A DNA stretch of 64,000 nucleotides from Xylona heveae TC161 (lineage: Eukaryota; Ascomycota; Xylonomycetes; Xylonales; Xylonaceae), in NCBI RefSeq assembly GCF_001619985.1, contig NW_017264199.1, positions 620,001-684,000 of the forward strand. Reading direction: 5' to 3'. A program made the translations under genes and the position numbers. Shown here in pieces: positions 1 to 10,047 of the stretch (its first letter is position 1; each line of letters opens with the position of its first letter). The notes under the pieces are model-generated. The model was not told the DNA's origin. It worked only from the letters and a program-made list of their open reading frames with translations, and made no database searches.

Positions 1-882
1 GGGAATGTAGAAGTGTAGAAGTGTAGAAAATGTGAAAGTTTGGGGTACTGGGATACTGGGATAGGGATAGGGATCAGGATAAACATAGTGGGACAGAGAT
101 AGCGGAATAGGGGTAGCGGAGAGGCAAAGGTAGGATAGGTACGGGTACTTACCTTACTTGGATTATATGGGCTGCATAGATTATTTAAGAGAGGCAAATT
201 GGGTGTATGGTAAATGTATGTGAGGTGCGGACGGAGATGTGGAAGGGATATAGGGGTGGAACTGGGCGAAAGAGGGTGTAGTGTGGGTGTGTCGATCTGA
301 ATTGTAGATGAAAGAAAAATGAAGGGTTAGATGTAGTGTTGATGATGTGGGAGAAATTAAGGGAGTAAGATGGTGAAAGGTTTGAGAGAAAGATAAGATG
401 AACAAGTGGTGGACCTACCTGGGGTGCGGAGTGTTGGGTGTTGAATATAAAGATGTTGGTTGAAGTGACAGGGGAGCAGCTAGGACGAGTCAAATGACAA
501 TGTAGTGGCGGGTGTGGAATGGTATGATGGTTGATAGATGAGCCGACGGTGAGAGTGCTTGGGAAGCATGCGGTCTCGAACTTGAACTTCAAGCCGTGCT
601 GAGAGAAGTTCGCAATGAGGCGATGATGACGTTTTCAGGAAATGTTAACAGTATGAAGAGGAAAAAAGCACAAAGACAGAGTATGTAAATTCGACTTGAT
701 TTATATGTGCTCAATTGCAGAATTTGTGACAGTCAATAGGGCAAGAGACATCGTGGAAGGTCTTTTGACAGGACACCTCGATGGTCTGACGAAGCAGTCA
801 ATAGAAGACAACCCGAAAGAGTAAGAAGACATTAGATGAATCGGCTGTATTGGTTTAGCAATTTATTGACCAGCTCATATAG
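1..882. other. Intergenic, purine-rich on + strand
   Basis: No supported gene. The + strand is rich in G and A, with loose repeats such as GGGATA near 45-80 and GTAGAA near 8-30. The reverse strand therefore gives long serine/proline/histidine-rich frames around 181-592 that start at non-ATG codons and look like composition artefacts. Confidence 0.5.
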
Positions 883-1344
883 TTATCTGGTCGTGCCATC
901 GGAAGAGGCAAAGAAGAGCAAAAAGTAGAAGTAGTAAATAGGACGAGCAATAAAACTCGGGAAAGTCAAGAATATCAAGTGGACGGGATGGGCTTGAAAG
1001 ATGTTGACAGAGAAACCCAATATTGAATGTCGAAAAAGAAAAAAAAAAGGAAGCTTTGAAGCCCAAGTAATAAACATACACGAATAATTTCCGAAAGTGG
1101 TATACAACAAAATAAAATCGCGATAGCTCGACAAAAAATTAGTCGTGACTGCGTAACTATACCAAATATATTCATAAAGTTGAGTATCAGAAGCCAATTG
1201 GTTAATGCAAATGCCCATCATGTCATAATAATCATAGCTCGTGTCCTCCGTTAATAACACAACATTGGTAAGAGAGTTGTGAAGTTGATTTAGAAAGGTC
1301 CAATTACGCCCGTCAGTAAAGTTTTGTTCGACCTGTGATGACAT
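883..1344 (-). CDS. Hypothetical protein, doubtful
   Basis: An ATG-started frame of 153 codons lies 85 bases downstream of the stop of the large HeLo-like gene on the same strand. The first 75 or so residues are mixed and protein-like (many Tyr, Asn and Asp). The rest is a run of Phe, Leu and Tyr that may just reflect T-rich DNA, or intron or 3' UTR sequence. I recognise no domain. It could equally be the 3' UTR of the upstream gene. Confidence 0.2.
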   Translation of the reverse strand: MSSQVEQNFTDGRNWTFLNQLHNSLTNVVLLTEDTSYDYYDMMGICINQLASDTQLYEYIWYSYAVTTNFLSSYRDFILLYTTFGNYSCMFITWASKLPFFFLFRHSILGFSVNIFQAHPVHLIFLTFPSFIARPIYYFYFLLFFASSDGTTR

Positions 1345-1429
1345 ACTCGAAAAGAAAAGGACAAGAAAGACCTCTTGAAGCTTCTCGGCGATTAAACGCT
1401 AACATGTAGGACGGGTCGAGTGAATGGTT

Positions 1430-4400
1430 CTAAAAGTTCGTGGTCCAAGCAATTCCGTTACCTAAAAGTCCTTCCATGTGAGTAGGATTTCCTCTCGGAG
1501 GCAAAGGGCTTCCTTCCAGTATAGCAACAAATTCGTCACAATCTGCAACATCAAATTGCGTCAGCAAAAAGGCAAAATATTCAGTCACGAAAATATTATA
1601 CATGCGAAGCAACAAATCCACAACGCACCTCTCACAGTCTCAAAAACAATTGTCACGGGCGAAGTCTTGTTCAATTGTGCCGGGTCTTTGGGATCTCGCG
1701 CCACGAGATTGCTCATGTCTATTTGACTGCCCCGACGGAATTCCACTTGTTGCAGGACAGCTTGGTCCGAGTCACGATGATCTCTAAAGGATCGCGCATT
1801 TCGAGGAACGATCATAGTCATCCACTTGTCCGTAACATGATCTCCCCACCGACTGGCCACGCACAGTTGATTTGCTTTTCGCCAAATCTGTACTTCTGCG
1901 GCACCCTTGTTGGACTTGGACGATCCAAAGCGCGAACGGGGTTTTGCCTTAATCCACCGGACCCGCCGAGAAAAGAGCAATTCATGTCTGTATGTCAGTG
2001 CGCCCATAAAAGTCATCGCATCGGCTTCGTCGTTAAACTGAATTTTAATGTGTGTAATTTTTCTTTCGCAGTGAGAAAAAGAGGGTCTTTGATCTTTTGG
2101 TGGCTGGTAGAGCTTCTCGATGTGAGTAGAGACGTAGTTGACACGATAAACTTTGTCGAGATGCAAATTCAACTTGGAATGGTCGTAGCGATAGTCTGTG
2201 TCGGCGTACATGTAGTAGAGTTCCGAATACTTCCATGTTAGGTTATTATAAGTGATCATCAATGCCTTGTAGTGCATCGGTTTCGGTTCCAAGTCGTAGA
2301 TCTCATGAACGGCGCGCTTCTCTTCGCCGAGTATTGATTCTTTTGTAGGGGAACGGTTGAGTGATAAGACCACCCTCTCGAAGGCTTCCGCATCCATTTC
2401 TGATGAGAAATGAATGTCTATGCCAATGTTTGGTGCCATATCATCGTAGACGTACGAATAGATGTTGTGATATTTTCCATCAGATCGGATCACCTCTTGA
2501 GCACAATCAGACCATCTTGCTACCACTTGTCTGGAGCCGCTTTGCCTCTGAACCTGGACTCGACTCATGGGCAGAACTGTCTAAAATTAACCTCTGACAT
2601 TATACGCTATGCAATACCAAGGCTCTTACATATTTCGACACACCAAGGATCACGCTCTGCTGCTGAGGAGCTTATGACCAGCCGTCGGGTTGTCCGCCAT
2701 CCCTCCCTTCCACTTGTCTCCAACACGCGCAGATCACATGAATTCCACACTCGTCGAGGGTTCCAAGGCTTCATCGTTGATGCTTTAAGTGTCTCGTACA
2801 TTTCCAGTGCACTATACATGGTTAGTGTGACAGGTTTCTTGACGCTGAAGTTTACAATTACCTTCTGAAAATCAGTGTTTCCGTTGCATCAATTAACTCT
2901 CGCGGTTCCCTTCTTTTGACTGCTCTAAAGTACTCCCTCGGAATGTACATAAAGCGGTCAAGGTCTTTTCCTGTCAGTGATCACATGTCATTTTGTTTGA
3001 AGGTCAGCCCTACCGGCGCTGGTTGTAAATGATAAAGACACTCGGCTTTGGTCAAAGTTCAAAGGAACAGCCACTGGCTGCATTCCAATTTTGTTCGGAG
3101 CGTCGACAAGATCTTTGGGTGTTACTGCGACGGTTCTCATGTCAGGAAGATCTTCAGATGATACGTTTCTGGTTACGGAAGAATATACAGTCTCTAGAAA
3201 GATTGAGAGATCCACTTTGGTTGCACAGAGTAACAATTGGTTCGCTGTGCCCTTCCTTTGTCGATACTAGTAGGAGATATGGGGCTCCCTTAGATTTCAT
3301 ACGCAATGCTTTTGCGCCAATCTCAGCATTGACAAAAGTTCGGAATAAGACCCTTTCATCTTCATTTCCAGCGTCATCTTGTTCCACTGTAATCCATTTG
3401 TCATTCTCGAGTACGGGAAGAACTGAATCGAACCCCGCCAGTTCTTCCCCAGGTTGAAGCCGCTCCCAGATGCTCAAATCTTGACGATATATCATTGTCT
3501 TATCTGGGACTTCGGTAAAGCGAAAAAGAGACCAATTCTCATTAATTGCCTGGAAGTTGTCTTAGTACGTCCTCAGAATTGCAAAGATTGAGCAAAAGGT
3601 AGGTCCATACGTCAGAAAGATATAGAAAGAGTTTTCTATTCTCATCAGTCTGTAATGATGAGGTAAAATCTTCATTCGTTAGCACTATGTCGTACAGTAT
3701 CCATGATGCTTTCAAGAGATCAACGTAAGCTTGACTGGACGAAGGTGCAGAGTCGTGCGAAGGACTGGAACTCGGTCGATTATTTGTCGTCAGAATTTGC
3801 TCGCATCTTTCCAGTCCACTCTTGGCCTTTCATTCCGCACAGGGGCATTAGCAACCTAAATTCAGCAGTAAGAATTTATATGCATAGGCACCTTCAATAA
3901 CCACCAAGTCGCTACTCTCAACCAGTCACGAGCGTTCAGTCTTCGTATTTTGAGTTCATCGCTAGTGAGGTTCTCAAACTCCTTTTTCAGCATTTCGTCT
4001 GGTTTATGAACCGAGCTCTGAGGTACAATCCGTAAAGGTCTAGATTTCTGTTCGCGATACCGAACCTTTGACAATTCCTTCATTGCCTCTTCGACAACTT
4101 CCTCTAGAGCATTTTTCCCAAGTTCGCTCTGAACATCTACCGCCATTTCCATAGACAGATTATCTGGTATGATAGTTTTTTGTCCTTCCCTACTGTCGAC
4201 AGACTGTCGAGGACTAGGCGGAACCCCCTTGAGATCTACCACGTTCGATCCACTCCCCATTCTAGTTTTATTGCTCAGAGGCGAGCGTTTTTTTGCTGTT
4301 ATTGGGAATGAATAAGGGCCGTCATCTCCGCTCAAGGAAGACGCCGAGTCAGCTGGGCCGCGCTCCATCATTTTAAAGTCTGCCAGTCGACGAGAGAGAT

Positions 4401-5054
4401 CTTGTGCATTTGCCGCTGAGCCAACAGGCACCTCGGGCTGATCAACCGTAGTTGAAGGTGTAATGGCCTCCATAGATTCGTCCGCAGTATTTTCATTTTC
4501 CTGTCCGGACGGCTGGCGATTCAGTGCGGCGATAGATATCCTTTCTATCCGAGCTAAGGAGGAGCTGCGGATTTTTAGTAAAGAGATGACTTGCGGGGAG
4601 ATTGGTTCGGTGCAAGGGCAACTTACTTCCCAATTGCAGTCATACAGAGGCTCAAATTGCAGCTGTGCAGCATGATTTTTGCTCTCAGGGTTGAGATATC
4701 CTTTTGCTCCGTGACCCATTTTATCTTCCTCCAAAATTGTAATCCGTCTCTAGTTCCCAGCTCCCGATACTTGATGACGAGCTTTTCAAGTTTTCGAAGC
4801 GTGTCAAATAAGCCGGCTAAACAGCGTTGGAGTGTCTGCCTCTTTTGCTCCCCCATTCGATCCAGGAACTGCTTGTCGGAATTAACATCGTCGCGCAAGG
4901 TGCGTAATACGCTCTGCAATGAGCCAAGCTCATTCACCAACTGCCGAAACTCATCTGGGGCTTCGCGAGCAACAAGGAAGCAGTTATGATATAGGTCCCA
5001 TGCCAGCTTTGTGACTGAAAGGATATCGCCAATTCCCACTCCAGACCACGCCAT
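1430..5054 (-). CDS. HeLo-like N-terminal domain protein with putative PH-like repeats
   Basis: Nine exons in phase give 1046 residues: 4627-5054, 3892-4564, 3611-3826, 3189-3549, 3014-3124, 2862-2970, 2630-2811, 1629-2576 and 1430-1542. Introns are 43-86 bases, and several have clear branch sites (GTACTAAGAC, CACTAAC). Residues 1-110 match the fungal HeLo-like N-terminal domain that precedes STAND proteins: a glycine-rich start (VGIGDILSVTKLAWDLY), then amphipathic helices. No NB-ARC, NACHT, ankyrin or WD module follows. Residues 150-370 are polar and probably disordered. The C-terminal half shows three strand-then-helix segments ending in similar helices, with F-x-x-E-x-D-A-x-x-F spacing near 750 and 875 and a looser one near 1015. 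I infer PH-like folds. The family often acts in non-self recognition or membrane-associated signalling, but the role here is unknown. Confidence 0.75.
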
Positions 5055-7047
5055 CTGAGCAAGGCTCTATTCGAATTGCAATCACAGCTGGCAGCAATTT
5101 ATAGCCGTACGACTTCAAGCTCGCCGTCTCTGAAAGAGGCCGGCAAAGTGCTTAGGGATAGGCGTAGAGCTCAAAGTGGCCTTTGAATATTGCTGAGAAG
5201 CATCCAGCTGCTCCTCATTTTAATCCTCAAGTCGACTTTATAGACAGGGTCGAAAAGCCAGGCAACAAAAGTTTGCCCGATAACTTCCAGTGCTTAGGTA
5301 ATTCCGTAAGAGATTGTGCGAAATAAAGCGGCGATCAGATTGTGACCTCGTCAGAGCTTTTGAAGTGGCAAAAGATAAATGCAGGCTGTTTTCCGGCCAA
5401 AGGTATCCGAGAAACGATTGGTCCCAGCTAAGAACGCTTGGACTTGTGATGAGACCGGCCAAATGGGCAAGAAAGAGAGAATAATAAGAGACGGGACTCG
5501 TTCCTCAGCCTCATCTTTCTGAGGATAGGCATTGCCGGTTCAAGGACCGACGCAGTGCGCAGGCAAGCGGATCCCCCACCCTTTCTCCCCAAAAACAGCT
5601 TGTCATTTTTGCTTAGCAAAAGTCAGAGCACATGTTCGTCCTTTGGTTGTACCAAAAGTGTTTGCCTAGCAAAGTTGCCTGCAGTGTTGCTCCAATCATG
5701 ACAGACGAATGCCACACAGGTTTGCGCCATCGCTGAACCGTCCAAGTGTGATTTCTGTTCCCCTGTCTTAGGGGTTACCGCCCCCAAGTAATGGTAACAA
5801 ATGACTGACCTCACGCGGTATATTAGTAACGAAGCTGTCCCGATGGAGGCATTTGCTTATACGGTCAAATAGTAAACTGAATTCCAATGATACACTGACA
5901 GTGAGAATCTCCGGCTCTTGCCTGTTCCCATGCTTTTGTTGATAGAGGTCGACAAACGCGGGGAAGACAGGCAAGGGGAAGCCTGCAAAATCGCTTAGCC
6001 CTGTAACTTTACGTCAATATGGCCAATTACAAGCACCACGTCGCACCCCATGGGGAAGTGTAAGAGGTCATGACTGACAGTTGGACTAGCAGTTGCTCGC
6101 TGCCAGAGTGAAAAATATTGGTTCAGCTCTCTTTCCCGTTATTCCCTACTTGGGAACCTAGATGCAACCTCCAGCCGTATTTCAGATCCATCGTGAAAAC
6201 TGCGCCTCGTTTGTTTGTTGCTTATTAATGATACTGAGACGTGGCTTCTGCAACGACCTTCTAGCAATCATTTAAAGTGGCTGAGCAAACTTCAAGCTTT
6301 CCTTGGCAGGCACGACTCTTTGGGTTGACGACTCCAAATTGAGGATTTTCTCTTTCGTTTGTCACCAAGCATACCGGCGTCTAAAGCGTGGGTATGAGCA
6401 ATCGGCATATGGGCTCTCCAACTTGAATCGATACGAAAGGTATTAGTCTTGGCATCCGCCTAACAGATATTAGTGCTTACAATTTTTCTGGCATGGGGCC
6501 TTGGGGGTAGCTGATAAATTCAAATAGACCCTGTTCAATGCAATGACTCCATTCAATCGCCTTTATCGACGAGTCGTCTCTGCACATGATTAGTCGAATT
6601 TTGACAAGGGCCAGATCTCTCATCGAAGCAATGCTATGGTCGTCTACCTTTTAGATGATTAAAGCTCTGCTTCGCAAAAAAGCCATCTTCTTCCACGTCT
6701 AAGGCTGAAGGCAGTCATGTAAAGCTATAGACAACGATGAACAAGAATTGTTTTTCAACTGTATTGAGCATGGATTCAGGCACCATATGGCACTTTGGCG
6801 TCTCTCTCGGTTAAATATACCCAATGAGTTAACTCATCAATAGTGAAGTTCCCAGTCAAATATCTAACTGTTTCTCGCTACGGCTATTCACTCGATTTGA
6901 GCAGGCATCATTATGTTGAAAGGCCACCTAAGCATTTCTGTATCGAAAAATCCTATCTATTTCTCAAGGCCATGAATATCTCATTAGGCATTCTCACATT
7001 TCCGATAATGATACACTCAAGAGAATTGAAGACTACTCATCGTAAAG
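5055..7047. other. Intergenic, no gene seen
   Basis: About 2 kb between the start of the HeLo-like gene and the kinase-like gene, which point away from each other. Only short unsupported frames are present. I saw no tRNA, no terminal repeats and no recognisable transposon remnant. It probably carries both promoters. Confidence 0.5.
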
Positions 7048-7830
7048 ATGCCCGCACAACCAATCACAATAACATATGTGACCAATAAAAATACATCCAT
7101 CAACATCGATTTTGAAGGCGAAGAATACCTTTTATGCTGGGAGGGCGACTGGAGATGTCCACCAGACTTGACGGACTTTCCACATGTAGACGGCGCATCC
7201 ATCACTGCAGTGCAGCATAGCACCAAGATTGATGAATTATGGAAGAGATCGAGGGTTCTAACATAAGGAGCGGATGCCCACATCAGAGTTTTGGATGCTT
7301 GCGCAGATGAATTCCCCATATGCAAAGTCGCAATCAATGATCGACAAAGGCAGCTACTTCAGGACGAATTCTCAGTCCTCTGTCATCTCTTGCAAAAAGA
7401 TGCCCCTGCAGTTCGTGTTCATCCGGAACCCTTGGTCGATGAACGAGGAATATTTGGCTTCAGAATGGAGAGGCTTTCTAGTATGGATATCAATACTGCA
7501 GCAGAATATATCCCGGAGGTCAAAAAAGCAGTCAATGACATACATCAAGCTGGCGTGGTGCACTATGATATCTCGCCAAGCAATCTCATGTTCAATAAAG
7601 AGAATGCAATTACAGTCATCGACTTTGGCCGAGCCGGATATATTGGTCAACAAATTCCTCCTCACCGACGGACTGGAGTTCAGCGACCAGAAATGGACAC
7701 TTATTCGACTGAATCTGATATTGATGCTCTGAAGAGAACAGCAGGTTAGTTCTCTCGCAAAGTGTGTCCAGGATCCTCGACTCACAATCTTTAGATATAT
7801 TCGTTCGGAAAGGTCGTTTCAGTTGGTAGC
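7048..7830 (+). CDS. Small protein-kinase-like protein, in-frame stop after codon 72
   Basis: Exon 7048-7744 and exon 7795-7830 join across a 50-base intron (GTTAGT donor, TTTAG acceptor) in phase, ending DIFVRKGRFSW. The main body, from about 7268, has the core kinase residues: Lys in FPICKVAI, a Glu-bearing helix (LLQDEF), the catalytic loop HYDISPSN and the metal-binding DFG in VIDFGRAGY. It is only about 185 residues after the stop, so it resembles the minimal kinase-like proteins common in filamentous fungi rather than a full kinase. A TAA at 7264-7266 interrupts the same frame. I tested canonical GT-AG introns that could remove it and found none in phase. Options are a nonsense-broken gene, an unusual intron, or a shorter protein starting at Met 7291. 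Confidence 0.6.
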
Positions 7831-8361
7831 ATACATACACCCCTCTGTTGGAACAGGAGATTAGAACTTTTAAGAAGATTATTTGTTCAGAGACAGTCCC
7901 GTGCAGGCTCATACCCAGATGTTAGCATCGAATGATACGTCGTGATCAGAGCTATGCTGGATATGCTCTCCTGATGATTTTTCAATGAAATCCACTACTG
8001 TTAAATTTTACTTCATCAGATTTATGTGTATCTTTGGGTTTTCAAGTAATATTAAACCTTTGAAACTTTCCCCTATAATACATGTGTACCTAACCATTCA
8101 AATCAGAATCTTCTGCTCTGACCCTTAACTACATCATTTAGCGCTTCAGGGTCCAGTTTTACCCACAAGCAGCTAGCCCCCGGCAACCTTAAATCTTAGC
8201 TTACGCGACTCCTTACCCGAACTCTTTCACTTCATTACTCCGTACCATACTCCGTGATCCACAAAACTCTCAACCACATTTCTCCCTCGTCCCTTTTCCC
8301 CTCGAAACCACACCCGGAGGCGTCCTCACACCCTCCCCCCTCGCCTCTGCCACGAGCCACA
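7831..8361. other. Intergenic and 5' leader of the EBP-like gene
   Basis: The first part is AT-rich 3' flank of the kinase-like gene. The last 100 bases are C/T-rich leader. An in-frame ATG at 8254 precedes the chosen EBP start, but the peptide it adds is low-complexity Pro/Ser/His and is probably untranslated. Confidence 0.5.
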
Positions 8362-8969
8362 ATGTCCTCCTCCTCCTTCTCCTCCGCAAGCCCCGCCGAG
8401 ACTCCTCTCGTCATCGACCAAACCACTATCCTCTCCCTCCTCTCCACCGTCTTTCTCCTCGGCGCCGCCTACGCTCTCTCCCGCCGGGTCCAGCCCGCCG
8501 CAACCACGACAACGACACAACGCGTCCTCTTCATATGGCACATGTTTGACGCCTTGATCCACTTCCTATTCGAAGGATCCTTCCTATACAACTGCTTCTT
8601 CGTGTGGTCTAGCACGGCGGGTCCGTCGACCACGAATTTCCTGTCGCAGCCCTTGCGACGATACGGCGCCAATTACGGCACGTCTGCGACTGCGCAACTA
8701 TGGCAGGAATATGCCAAAGCGGACGCGCGCTGGGGCGAGGCCGACTTGTGCGTCGTGTCGCTGGAGATATTGACAGTGTTTGGCGGCGGGCCGTTGGCCG
8801 CGTGGATCTGCGATATGGTTCGCAGAGGAGATGATCGGGTGTGGTTCTGGGCGACGGTGCTTGCGACGGCGGAGCTGTATGGTGGTATGTTATATCTTTC
8901 CCATTTAAATCTTTTCTATTTCTTTTATTCTTTTATTTGTTTATCTCTTTTGCTTTTGATCCCGAAATT

Positions 8970-9033
<64 letters not shown>

Positions 9034-9469
9034 ACGCGTTCATTCCAAGAAACAAGATAAACTTTCTGACCAATTCGATATCTAGGCTTCATGACATTCG
9101 CTCCGGAATGGCTCAGCGGCAGCTTGAGCCTCAACACGAGTAACTTCATGTACAAGTACGCTTCCATCCCTCTCCCTCCTCCTCCTCCTCCTCCTCCTCC
9201 TCCTCCTCCTCCTCCTCCTCCCTCCCCCCTTCCTTTTCCCCATTTTGCTCCCTTTTTTCTAGCATCAAAGCTACACGCAGAGCAATCAACTAACATACTT
9301 CCTTCCCCTCTTTATCGCAACTTACAGATGGGTCTACCTCTTCTTCTTCAACACCCTGTGGGTGTGGATCCCGTTGTGGGTTCTGTACGAAGCATACCGC
9401 AACATCCAAGGCGCATTTACCTCATCTGCGAGCGCCAAATCAAACGGCCCAGTGAAGAAGAGCAACTAA
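8362..9469 (+). CDS. EBP: EBP-type delta8-delta7 sterol isomerase
   Basis: Three exons (8362-8884, 9086-9155, 9328-9469) encode 244 residues, close to the usual EBP length of about 230. EBP is an EXPERA-family ER membrane protein that shifts the sterol ring B double bond from C8 to C7. Visible family marks are His67 and Glu71 (HFLFEGSFLY), the LWQEYAKADARW block near 113-124, Glu135, and Asn206/Trp209 in NTLWVWIP. Four hydrophobic segments lie near 22-40, 55-82, 128-172 and 200-218. The protein ends in KKSN, a dilysine KKXX signal for ER retrieval. Both introns carry pyrimidine microsatellites. Most fungi use the unrelated ERG2 isomerase for this step, so this could be a second isomerase or an EBP-like protein of another role. 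The start was chosen at the ATG in CCACAATGTCC. Confidence 0.85.
8968..9033. repeat. (TTTC)n microsatellite
   Basis: About 16 uninterrupted tetranucleotide units inside intron 1 of the EBP-like gene. The pyrimidine-rich strand is the sense strand, about 50 bases before the 3' splice site. Confidence 0.97.
9173..9222. repeat. (TCC)n microsatellite
   Basis: About 16 trinucleotide units inside intron 2 of the EBP-like gene, again pyrimidine-rich on the sense strand. It creates spurious poly-Pro and poly-Gly frames. Confidence 0.95.
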
Positions 9470-9480
9470 ATTCATATGTA

Positions 9481-9529
<49 letters not shown>

Positions 9530-10047
9530 AGCATTTGTGGATAAGGTTTTCTGAAAATATCGACTATATAGATATATAATATCATGATGGACGCAGCGCG
9601 TAAAAGGGAATGGGCTTTGGCATTGGCATGTTATAGGGAGTAGTATAGAGACAGTATACGGACCGAACATAGAGCGCGTATAATAAGAAAACGCTACATG
9701 ACGCGATCACGGAATCAGAATATATCCAAAATAGAATCAAAGATAGGATTCCGCTATGCCAATTTAAATCTCATCATAATCATGCGATTCATGCATTTCA
9801 TGCCGTGCCATCTGTGTCTCATAAGAAAAAAATGAAATGAAATGAAATGAAATAAAAAGGACAAAAATCTCTCCAGGACGCGACAGGATCTACGTATACC
9901 CTTCATGATCCTCCTCATTTTTACTCTCATATAGCTCCTTAAACCCTAAAATCACAACAGACATACCATCAGACATACCATCAACAAAAGCCGTGAACCC
10001 CACTCCTACATATATCCTATTGGTCTGCCACCAAAGAGCATGGCGAC
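9470..10047. other. Convergent 3' flanks
   Basis: Space between two converging genes (EBP-like and RING/ZZ/SH3). It holds the GA repeat and a short GAAAT-rich tract near 9830-9860. No gene seen. Confidence 0.6.
9488..9527. repeat. (GA)n microsatellite
   Basis: Twenty GA dinucleotide units in the 3' flank of the EBP-like gene, starting 19 bases after the stop codon. Confidence 0.97.

Noticed and set aside
181-592. Two overlapping minus-strand frames
   Set aside because: They start at non-ATG codons and encode low-complexity Ser/Pro/His/Thr peptide from purine-rich DNA. No domain and no splice structure.
8254-8361. Upstream in-frame ATG of the EBP-like gene
   Set aside because: The extra 36 residues are low complexity, and the ATG at 8362 has the better context and gives the family length.
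8925-9489. Frames across the EBP introns, both strands
   Set aside because: They are products of the TTTC and TCC microsatellites (poly-Phe/Leu/Ser, poly-Pro, poly-Gly).
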